A stretch of 64,000 nt of DNA from Paraburkholderia ginsengisoli NBRC 100965 (GTDB taxonomy: Bacteria > Pseudomonadota > Gammaproteobacteria > Burkholderiales > Burkholderiaceae), in contig NZ_BBJF01000025.1 of assembly GCF_000739735.1 (NCBI RefSeq), forward strand, positions 21,601-85,600, given 5' to 3'. Positions within the stretch are counted from its first letter, which is position 1. Every line of letters starts with the position of its first letter. Positions 51,167 to 58,381 of the stretch are shown piece after piece. The notes under the pieces are model-generated. The model saw only the letters and a program-made list of their open reading frames with translations. It was not told the DNA's origin and did no database searches. The translations under genes were made by a program, and so were the position numbers.

Positions 51167-52365
51167 ATGAACCACCCAAATTGGCCTGGCCAGCCTGTAT
51201 TGGACCGCCTGGTTTGCGCATCGGTCGTGCGCTGGTGCGACGCGCTGCGTGTGTCGGTCGGGGGCTTCGTCGCGCGCGTGCGGCGTTTTGCTTGCGTTGC
51301 TTGTGTTGCTTATGTTGCTGGCGTCGCCCGTGTTGCTCGCGTTGCTGGTATCGCTCGCGTTGCTCGTACGTTCCGCTTCACGTCGCTGACACTTCCCGTC
51401 TCGCATCCTCTGCGGCGTCTCGCGCACGCATCAGGGGCCGCCATGTGCGCCGTCTCATGCGCGGCCGCGCTCGCTGCGCCAGTTCACGGGAGCGCAGCAG
51501 CTACAGCCTGGCCATCGCCGTCGGTACCGGCAAGCGCTCCGCCTGCCGACATCAACGCGTCCGCTCTCGCCGCGCCCGATGCGGCCGGCGTCGTCGATCC
51601 GCGCCGCGCATTTCTGCTGCGCGACGTGTTCGCGCGCAACGTGACGCGCCGGCTGAAGGTGCCGGCCGCCGAGCAGCGCGCCTACGCCGATCGTCTGCAA
51701 ACGACGCTCGGTGCGAACGTGCTGGGCAATCTGTCGGGCGAGTATGTCGTGCTGGTCGATCGCAACCCGAACGTGCAGGCGCTCCTCATCTATTTCCGCG
51801 CGGCCCCGGCTGACAACTGGCAGATGATCGGCGCGGCGCCAGTGTCGACCGGCCGGCCTGGCGAATACGATCATTTCATCACGCCGCTCGGCGTGTTCGA
51901 ACATACGCCTGCGAACATGGATTTCCGCTCCGAGGGCACGCAGAACGAAAACCATATTCGCGGCTACGGCAAGCGCGACATGCGGATCTTCGACCTCGGC
52001 TGGGCGCAGGGCGAACGCGGCTGGGGCAAGGGCGGCGTGTCGCAGATGCGCTTCCAGATGCACGCCACCGATCCCGACCGGCTCGAATCGCTGCTCGGCA
52101 TTCGACATTCGAAGGGTTGCGTGCGGATACCCGCGTCGCTCAATGCGTTTCTCGATCACTACGGCGTGCTCGATGCCGAATATGTGGCGCTGGTCGAGTC
52201 GGGTAAATCGCTCTGGGTGTTGAAGAGTGATCGGCAGGTCACGCCGTGGGCGGGGCGTTATATCGTCGTGGTGGACTCGGCGCGCAATGGCCGGCGGTGT
52301 GGGCGACGGCGCCCGGCAGCAAGGCGCGCGCGAAAGTGCCGGCCGGTGCCGACACAGGCGATTGA
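51167..52365 (+). CDS. L,D-transpeptidase family protein, C-terminus apparently frameshifted
   Basis: The catalytic domain carries the YkuD-type motif GIRHSKGCVRIPASLNAF with His and nucleophile Cys; such enzymes crosslink peptidoglycan or attach proteins to it. FITPLGVFEHTPANMDFRSE and RFQMHATDPDRLESLLGIRH are also family-like. Near 52295 the frame appears to have lost one base: in the first frame the protein runs on through unrelated sequence to 52900, while one base over it reads VWATAPGSKARAKVPAGADT and stops at 52365, a natural end. The start is uncertain; ATG 51167 includes an (X-V-A)8 repeat, ATG 51443 excludes it. A signal-like hydrophobic segment lies near MCAVSCAAALAAPVHG. Confidence 0.75.
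51294..51365 (+). repeat. 9-bp minisatellite, eight units
   Basis: Eight degenerate 9-base units of the form GCGTTGCTN lie end to end. In the L,D-transpeptidase frame they encode a tripeptide repeat X-V-A (CVACVAYVAGVARVARVAGI), so gain or loss of a unit keeps the frame. They lie ahead of the putative signal segment. Confidence 0.7.
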
Positions 52366-52606
52366 TTCACGGCCGGGCATGTCCCGGCTGCGGGCGCGTC
52401 GCACGTCGCTTCACGAACGCGCCGGCAACACGCCTGCGAGCGCGACGACTAAACCGGCGATCTCCAGCGGCAGCCGAGACGGATACGGCCGATTGATTCG
52501 CGATCGAGAACGTCCCGGCTGCGGGCGCGTCACGCATGGCTCACGAACGCGCGAGCAGCACGCCCACCAGCGCGAAGCCGAAGCCTGCCAACTGCAACGG
52601 CAGCAG
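52360..52606. repeat. Imperfect direct duplication covering the 3' end of the EamA gene (period 131 bp)
   Basis: Two copies begin with GATTGATTC at 52360 and 52491. They share the identical 20-mer GTCCCGGCTGCGGGCGCGTC at 52381-52400 and 52512-52531, then TCACGAACGCGC. Read leftward, the right copy is the true end of the EamA gene (AGFGFALVGVLLARS-stop). The left copy still encodes a divergent version, LPLEIAGLVVALAGVLPARS-stop. The left copy looks like the relic of a second EamA-type gene or a diverged segmental duplication. Confidence 0.7.
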
Positions 52607-53410
52607 CGTTTCCCCAAAGCCGACATACCCTTCGAGCGCGGCGAGCGGCGGAGCGAGGAACATCAGCGCGGTCGCGCGCGCCGCGTCGCCGCGTCTGACC
52701 ATCCACACCAGCAAGGTGACGCTGATGCCGGACAGCATCACGATGCCCCATGCGAGCGACGCCCACAAAGTCGGCGACGCGATCCAGCGATGCTCGCCGA
52801 GTGCGAGCGCCAGCACCGCCGCGACGAGCGCCGCGCCGAAATTCTGCACCGCGCTCGCGCTGCGGATATCGGCCTTCGCCAGCGAGGTCTTCTGAAATAG
52901 CGTGCCCGCCGTGATCGCACCGACAGCGACGATCGAGATGAGCACGACCAGCCATCCCGGCGCGCTGCCATGCGACGGCGGCGCGGCTGCCGCGAGCTTC
53001 GGTTCGAGCACCAGCACGACGCCGACAAGACCCAGCGCCATGCCGGTCCAGCCGCGCCGCGACAGCCGTTCGCCGAACAGCGGGGCCGCGACGGCGGCGG
53101 TCGCAAGCGGCTGGAGCGCGCCGAGCAGGGCCATCACGCCGGCGCTCAAACCTTGCGCGACGGCCCAGTAACCGGCGCCGAGATAGACGCCTTGCAGCAG
53201 CGCGCCCGCGGCCAGATGCTTGCCGAGGTCGCGGCCGCCCGGCCACGCCGCGCGAGCGGCGAGGGCGGCGAGCGCGAAGATCAGCGCGGTGCCGCCAAAG
53301 CGTGCGAGTAGAAAGAGATTGGGATCGGCGTAGGGCGTGATCGCGCGGGCGACCACGAAACCGGTCGACCACAGCACGACGAAGACGGCGGCAATCAGAG
53401 AAGCGAGCAT
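52541..53410 (-). CDS. EamA/DMT-family transporter
   Basis: ATG 53410 gives 289 residues with about ten hydrophobic helices in two EamA repeats: SLIAAVFVVLWSTGFVVARA with PNLFLLARFGGTALIFALAA in the first half, and a second half ending FLAPPLAALEGYVGFGETLL. DMT-family members export amino acids, metabolites or drugs. A 16-copy 8-bp tandem repeat lies 140-267 bases upstream of the start, within the probable promoter region. A degenerate copy of its 3' end lies just downstream. Confidence 0.9.
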   Translation of the reverse strand: MLASLIAAVFVVLWSTGFVVARAITPYADPNLFLLARFGGTALIFALAALAARAAWPGGRDLGKHLAAGALLQGVYLGAGYWAVAQGLSAGVMALLGALQPLATAAVAAPLFGERLSRRGWTGMALGLVGVVLVLEPKLAAAAPPSHGSAPGWLVVLISIVAVGAITAGTLFQKTSLAKADIRSASAVQNFGAALVAAVLALALGEHRWIASPTLWASLAWGIVMLSGISVTLLVWMVRRGDAARATALMFLAPPLAALEGYVGFGETLLPLQLAGFGFALVGVLLARS

Positions 53411-53549
53411 GGGAGCAGCTAACGGGAAAAGCCGCCATCGTGGCGGGAAATGGGTGACATGTCTTGTTCGAAGCTGCAATCGGGGGGAGCCTGGCGAGAG
53501 GGGGCGGCTCGTATCGCGTGGTCGCGTGTTTCAGGCGGTGGGTGGCCCA

Positions 53550-53677
53550 AGCACATCAGCACGTCGGCACATCAGCACATCAGCACATCAGCACATCAGC
53601 ACATCAGCACATCAGCACATCAGCACATCAGCACATCAGCACATCAGCACATCAGCACGTCGGCACATCAGCACATC
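53550..53677. repeat. 8-bp tandem repeat, 16 perfect-length units
   Basis: AGCACATC is repeated 16 times without gaps over 128 bases. Units 4-13 are identical. Variant units AGCACGTC and GGCACATC occur as a pair both at units 2-3 and at units 14-15, so the ends of the array match. It lies between the EamA start (leftward) and the stop of the UbiB-like gene. There are no spacers, so it is not a CRISPR array. Such arrays change length by replication slippage and could alter EamA transcription. Confidence 0.95.
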
Positions 53678-53716
53678 GGTTTCCTGCCAGCGTCGCGCCT
53701 GACCGCGCCACCAACC

Positions 53717-55315
53717 TCACCACATCAACAACATCGTCCCCGCGCCGAGCACTCCGCCGCACAACACACACGCCCACAGCAGCGCTCTCGTGCGCCGGTA
53801 TTCGCGGCCGATATCCGCGATCAGTTGCGCATTCTGCTGCGGCGTGCGCGCGCGAGCGTGCTCGTGCTGAAGATAGCGGACCGCCAGTTGCGGCATGCGC
53901 GGCAGCATATGCGCGAGATGCGGCAACTCGCGCGAGATGCGCTTGATCCAGCCGCGATGATCGACGTCGCGCCGTGCGATATCCGCGAGCACGCGGCGCG
54001 TGATATTCCACGTATCGACGCCGGGATGCAGCGCGCGCGCCAGCATCTCCGCCTGCTCGAACGAACGCTGCGCGGTCGCGAGACGCGCGGGCACGGCGCC
54101 CGCGAACGGCTGCACCGCGTGCAGCAGATGATGAAACAGCGAACCCGCCGAGCGATCTTGCGGCTCGGCCGCGAAGTGCGCTTCGGCGCGCGTGCGCAAC
54201 TCGGCTTCGAGCATCTCCGTGCGCGTGTCGTCCGGCACGTGCCCTGCATCGCGATGCAGGTCGGCGAGCCGCCCGTAGTCCTGCTCGAACAGTGCGCTCG
54301 CGCCGTGCACGAAGAATTCGCGCTCGCCGGTGGAGAGCGTCGACATGATCGAAAACTCCGCCAGCACGAGCCGCCCCAGTGTGTCCGGCTCGATGCTCAC
54401 GCGCACGCGGCGCGCGTCGAGCGTCGCGTGAAAAAAACCATGCTCGAAGGCCTGCTCGGACACGACTTCGACGATATGCGCGGCGAGCGGCGCGAGCTTG
54501 ACATGATGCGCGTGCAGACCGGGCAGGTCGTTCGCCGGCAAGGTGCTGATGCGCTGCATCGTCAGCGTGTGCGCGGTGCACAGCTCCCAGATCACGTCAG
54601 GCACGACGATGCGTGCGTCGCCGTCGAAATGATGACCGGTCTGGCTCAGATTGGCGGCTTCGGCGCGCAGATCGAAGCGGCGCAGGATGTCGTCGGTGAA
54701 GCTCTGCGCGAGCGCGCGCAGTTGCAGGCGGCGCGCGCTGCCGGAAAGCTTTTCCAGCCAGCGCGCGACCCAGCGCAACAGCGCGAGTTCGTCGCCGATC
54801 TGCTGCAACTGCTCGGCGCGCACGAGTTTGATCGCCACTTCGCGATGGCCTTTGACCGGCGTGAGCAGCCGCGCCAAATGCGTCTGCTCGGCGAAGCCGC
54901 CGCGCACTGGCACCAGATCGACCGCGCTGAAGAGCGTCGCGAGCGGCTGGCCGAATGCGCGCGCGAGTGCTTCTTCGGACTCGCGAGGCGGCAGCGGGAC
55001 TTCCATGTGATCGATCGCGTCGATCGCGTCATGCATGGTCGCGCTCGCGAGCTCGGGCCGTTCGGCGAGGGTCTGCGCGAAGCGGCTCGCGAGCGGCCCG
55101 AGCGCCGGCAGCAAGCTATGCAGACTCTCGCGGCTGCGGCCCGATGCATGCACGCGGCCGACCAGCTCGATCATCCAGTGCAGTTTGTGTTCGGGCGGAG
55201 CGGCGAGCCAGATCAGGCGCGCGCCGTAACGCAGCGCGTGGAACAGCAGGAGTAGACGGCGAAACAGTGGCGGCATCGGTAGTTCGGTTGACGGACCAGC
55301 AGTATCGACAGGCAT
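53717..55315 (-). CDS. UbiB/ABC1-family protein lacking kinase motifs (putative pseudokinase)
   Basis: From ATG 55315 (55276 also possible) the protein has 532 residues and the UbiB layout: HSLLPALGPLASRFAQTLAE where normal members have KxGQ, then AIKLVRAEQLQQIGDELALL, RRFDLRAEAANLSQ, and a C-terminal membrane helix (LLWACVLCGGVLGAGTMLLM). Normal UbiB proteins have HADPHPGN and DFG motifs for ATP and metal. Here these read GFFHATLDARRVRVS and LAEFSIMSTLS. The Lys of VAIKLVR is retained, but the KxGQ, HxD and DFG elements are not. It could be a non-catalytic relative that binds isoprenoid lipids or regulates a true UbiB. Confidence 0.8.
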   Translation of the reverse strand: MPVDTAGPSTELPMPPLFRRLLLLFHALRYGARLIWLAAPPEHKLHWMIELVGRVHASGRSRESLHSLLPALGPLASRFAQTLAERPELASATMHDAIDAIDHMEVPLPPRESEEALARAFGQPLATLFSAVDLVPVRGGFAEQTHLARLLTPVKGHREVAIKLVRAEQLQQIGDELALLRWVARWLEKLSGSARRLQLRALAQSFTDDILRRFDLRAEAANLSQTGHHFDGDARIVVPDVIWELCTAHTLTMQRISTLPANDLPGLHAHHVKLAPLAAHIVEVVSEQAFEHGFFHATLDARRVRVSIEPDTLGRLVLAEFSIMSTLSTGEREFFVHGASALFEQDYGRLADLHRDAGHVPDDTRTEMLEAELRTRAEAHFAAEPQDRSAGSLFHHLLHAVQPFAGAVPARLATAQRSFEQAEMLARALHPGVDTWNITRRVLADIARRDVDHRGWIKRISRELPHLAHMLPRMPQLAVRYLQHEHARARTPQQNAQLIADIGREYRRTRALLWACVLCGGVLGAGTMLLMW

Positions 55316-55506
55316 CGACTTGGCGTCGCTGCGCGGCCAGGGCACTAAGGTTAGCAGGGAAGTGCCCAACGAGTGGCGGATGAGTGCCGGACCCATGACG
55401 ATCAGCGCGCTGGTCGGCGCAGCGCCGCGCCTCGCGTACTACAATACGCCGGCCTTCTCCAACCGTGGCGAAACCTCAAGCGTGCCGGCTCGCCGGCCCT
55501 CCTCAG

Positions 55507-56262
55507 ATGCTCGCAGAACAACGACACCAATACATCCTGGCGCAAGTCGCCAAAACCGGCGCGCTCTCGGTCGCCGAGCTGGTGCGCGAACTGAACGTGT
55601 CGCGCGAGACCATCCGCCGCGATCTGAACGCGCTGGCCGGACGTGGCCTGCTGGTCACGACGCACGGCGGCGCGTTGTCGAGCGACCGGCGCGAACCCGA
55701 TCTCGATACGCGCGAAGCCGCGAACGCGGGAGCGAAGCGGGCGATCGGCGAGCGTGCGGCCGAGTTCGTGCCCGACGGCGCGTCGCTGATCATCGATTCG
55801 GGCAGCACCACGCAGGCGGTGGCGCGCGCGCTGCTCGACCGGCATCGGCTCGTCGTCTATACGAACGACTGGCGCATCGCGCTGCTGCTCGGACGGCGCA
55901 ACGACAATCGCGTGACGCTGCTCGGTGGCGAGCTATCCGATATCGAAGACGCGACCTTCGGGCTCGACACGGTCCATCAGCTCACGCAATACCACGCGGA
56001 CTTCGCGTTCATCGGCGCGGGCGGGATTTCGCCGGACGGCTATCTGACCGACTACAGCCGCATGGCCGCCGAAGTGCGCAGCCGCATGATTGCCGCCGCG
56101 GACATGGTGGTGATCGTCGCCGATCATTCGAAGTTCGGCCGCGTGACGCCGGTACGGATCAACGGCATCGAAACGGCGCGTTATCTGGTGACCGAGCTGG
56201 CACCCGAGCGCGCGCTCGGCAAGGCGATCACCGCGCATGGGCCGGAAATTCTGATCGCGTGA
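55507..56262 (+). CDS. DeoR/GlpR-family transcriptional regulator
   Basis: ATG 55507 gives 251 residues. The N-terminal DeoR helix-turn-helix reads MLAEQRHQYILAQVAKTGAL and LNVSRETIRRDLNALAGRGL. The sugar-phosphate-type sensor domain follows (LIIDSGSTTQAVARALLDRH, DFAFIGAGGISPDGYLTDYS, VADHSKFGR). These proteins usually repress a nearby catabolic operon and respond to a phosphorylated metabolite. It stands upstream of the phosphonate importer operon, separated by 915 bases, and may control it. Confidence 0.9.
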   Translation: MLAEQRHQYILAQVAKTGALSVAELVRELNVSRETIRRDLNALAGRGLLVTTHGGALSSDRREPDLDTREAANAGAKRAIGERAAEFVPDGASLIIDSGSTTQAVARALLDRHRLVVYTNDWRIALLLGRRNDNRVTLLGGELSDIEDATFGLDTVHQLTQYHADFAFIGAGGISPDGYLTDYSRMAAEVRSRMIAAADMVVIVADHSKFGRVTPVRINGIETARYLVTELAPERALGKAITAHGPEILIA

Positions 56263-56823
56263 CGGTGTTGCGATGAGGCCGCGTGCTTCGTCGTGCGGAG
56301 GCGGGCGCGGTCGAGTCGCTGACGTGATCGTGGCAATCGTGCAGCGCTGCGCAAGCCGTTCCTCACGCAACGTTGGCCAGGCAGTCCGGCTCATTTCGCG
56401 TGGCACGATCCTGGTCGTGTCGTCCTCGCGCTCGCGCCCCTTCGAGATAAACACTGCCCATTCGCTGCAAGATCGCGAGCGGGAGGGCACAATACGCGCC
56501 GTTGTCCGGGACCACACCAGCAACGCCACGCGCGAGCCGATCGCTGCCATTCCGGGCGTGCAATTTCCGCTGCTTCGACGCGGCATGCATACAGCGTCAT
56601 TTTCGCCGTGTACGATTTCGCGACCCCGGCGTTCCGGCGATGAAGCATGCGATCGCCAGCGGCGTCCAACGCACCACGCTTGAACCGCATTGCTTCGCGC
56701 ACCAGCGAGGGCGATACAGCGCACGCGCGCGCTCGACGCTCGAACGGATCGCGCCGTTTTCCCAGGGCCGACCACACGTCCGCGCTTCGCGAATGCGCGT
56801 CGTTCAGACGAGGGCGGCGAACC

Positions 56824-56856
56824 GGATGCAAGCGGGATGCAAGCGGAATGCAAACG
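56824..56856 (+). repeat. Three 11-bp direct repeats upstream of phnS
   Basis: GGATGCAAGCG, GGATGCAAGCG and GAATGCAAACG follow one another without gaps. An 11-base period is about one helical turn, so a protein could bind all three copies on one face of the DNA. They lie just upstream of an AT-rich stretch and about 320 bases before phnS. They could be operator sites. Confidence 0.55.
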
Positions 56857-57130
56857 GAACGCGTTGGATATTATTGGCGAATTGTGTCGTTTTTTGGAAT
56901 TCACCAGAATAGTCATGGCGCTGTCACTGAAACCTGTGATCCTTGCCGTGCCCGTTCAGGCATGGCAGGCAGCGCGAGCGTCGTCGGTGGGCTGTGGGTC
57001 AGGCTGGAGAAGAAGCGGCAAAGTTGTCGGCAATCTGCAATCCGCGTATTTCGCGGATCTCGACACGACGACTGGCCGCGGGCAACACGCAAGCGGTACG
57101 GCGCACGCCGCCGTTCAATCACAACAGGTA

Positions 57131-57144
57131 TCGGGATATCCCGA
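57131..57144. promoter_or_regulatory. 14-bp perfect palindrome in the phnS leader
   Basis: TCGGGATATCCCGA is a perfect palindrome ending 33 bases before the phnS start codon. It is a candidate operator for the DeoR- or FadR-type regulator of the cluster. Confidence 0.5.
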
Positions 57145-57177
57145 CCGTCTGGTTTTTTGCCTTTCGGAGAAAGCGAC

Positions 57178-58269
57178 ATGACAAAGACGAATTCCCTTCA
57201 CACCACCGCTCGCTTCGCACGCAAGCTGCTGCCGGCGCTGGTCGCCGCGGCGACGTTCGGCGGCGCGGCGATGCAGGCTCACGCAGCCGGCGCGGTGGTG
57301 CTGTACACCGCCGACGGCCTGGAAAATCTCTACAAGGACGTGCTGCCGGCGTTCGAAAAGAAGGAAGGCGTGAGGGTCAACATCGTCACGGCGGGCAGCG
57401 GTGAAGTGGTGAATCGCGCGACCATCGAAAAGGATCAGCCGAAGGCCGACGTGATCGTCACGCTGCCGCCGTTCATCCAGCAGGCCGATCAGGCCGGCTT
57501 GCTACAGGCTTACCAGAGCGCCAACTACAAGAACGTGCCGACGATCGCCAAGGCGTCGAACGGTGCGTGGGCGACCTTCGTGAACAACTATTTTTCGTTC
57601 GCGATCAATCCGGAAGTCACGAAGAACCAGCCGAAGACCTTCGCCGATCTGCTGCACCCGGACTACAGCGGCAAGGTCGCTTACTCGAACCCGGCCACGG
57701 CGGGCGACGGCATGGCGGTGATCATCCTGACCTCGTCGCTGATGGGTGAAGACAAGGCGTTCGAGTATCTGAAGAAGCTCGAGCAGAGCGCGAAGTTCCA
57801 CACCAAGGGCACGGGCTATCTCGACGTGCTGCTCTCGCGCAACGAAATCGCCGTCGCCAACGGCGACCTGCAGATGGATCTCGACGACGCGGCCAACGGC
57901 GGCCTGTCGCTCAAGCCCGTGTTTCTCGCCGCCGCGCCCGGCGGCCAGCCGACCACCTTCCAGTTGCCGTACGCGATCGGCCTGATCAAGAATGGTCCGA
58001 ACCAGGACGAAGGCAAGAAGCTGATCGACTATCTGATGTCGACGGAAGTGCAGGCGAAGGTGCCGGACATCTTCGGCATTCCGGGCCGCACCGACGTGCC
58101 GCTCGCCGGCAAGAACGGCGAAACGGTCAAGCAGGCCATCTCGGGCGTGAAGCTGATTCCGGTGGACTGGAATCAGGTGATGGCGAAGAAGGCGGACTGG
58201 ACCGCGCGTTGGAAGAACGACGTGATCGGTTCGTCGGGCAAGCAGATCGAAGTGGTCAAGCCGAAGTAA
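57178..58269 (+). CDS. phnS: 2-aminoethylphosphonate ABC transporter, binding protein
   Basis: The 363-residue protein has a signal peptide (KLLPALVAAATFGGAAMQAH, cleavage after AHA) and the pattern of the 2-aminoethylphosphonate-binding proteins of the iron/thiosulfate-like group: VVLYTADGLENLYKDVLPAF, ATFVNNYFSFAINPEVTKNQ, TKGTGYLDVLLSRNEIAVAN and QLPYAIGLIKNGPNQDEGKK. It captures 2-aminoethylphosphonate in the periplasm. CGGAGAAAG precedes the ATG. Two hairpins follow its stop, then phnT. The substrate is inferred from family and from the phosphonate genes downstream. Confidence 0.88.
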   Translation: MTKTNSLHTTARFARKLLPALVAAATFGGAAMQAHAAGAVVLYTADGLENLYKDVLPAFEKKEGVRVNIVTAGSGEVVNRATIEKDQPKADVIVTLPPFIQQADQAGLLQAYQSANYKNVPTIAKASNGAWATFVNNYFSFAINPEVTKNQPKTFADLLHPDYSGKVAYSNPATAGDGMAVIILTSSLMGEDKAFEYLKKLEQSAKFHTKGTGYLDVLLSRNEIAVANGDLQMDLDDAANGGLSLKPVFLAAAPGGQPTTFQLPYAIGLIKNGPNQDEGKKLIDYLMSTEVQAKVPDIFGIPGRTDVPLAGKNGETVKQAISGVKLIPVDWNQVMAKKADWTARWKNDVIGSSGKQIEVVKPK

Positions 58270-58279
58270 GGCGCGGCAC

Positions 58280-58349
58280 GCGTCATTCGGTTATCGAATG
58301 ACGCACAGAATCAGGCGGCGCCTTGCAGCAGGAAAACGCGAGGCGCCGC
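58280..58349 (+). other. Two tandem hairpins between phnS and phnT
   Basis: GCGTCATTCG/CGAATGACGC (58280-58304) is a perfect 10-bp stem with a 5-base loop. GCGGCGCCT/AGGCGCCGC (58315-58349) is a perfect 9-bp stem. Hairpins after a binding-protein gene usually protect its mRNA and attenuate the rest of the operon. Confidence 0.65.
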
Positions 58350-58381
58350 ATCAGCATCAATCTTGTTGGAGGATCAACCCG

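Larger units (their letters stand above)
56263..57177. other. Long intergenic region upstream of the phosphonate importer operon
   Basis: About 900 bases contain no convincing gene. Several long frames on both strands are Arg-rich shadows without family resemblance. Two regulatory candidates are visible: three 11-bp direct repeats at 56824-56856 and a 14-bp palindrome at 57131-57144. The AT-rich stretch 56868-56915 is a likely promoter area for phnS. Confidence 0.5.

Noticed and set aside
53550..53677. CRISPR array
   Set aside because: Units are 8 bases with no spacers, and no cas genes are in the window.
53337..53760. His/Ser/Thr repeat protein translated from the 8-bp array
   Set aside because: An 8-base unit read in threes gives an octapeptide repeat in every frame by arithmetic alone. 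No start signal or flanking domain supports a gene.
55933..56916. Leftward open frame of 327 codons in the region before phnS
   Set aside because: It overlaps the DeoR gene end, is Arg/Ser-rich without conserved motif, and has no ribosome site. I leave the region as noncoding.
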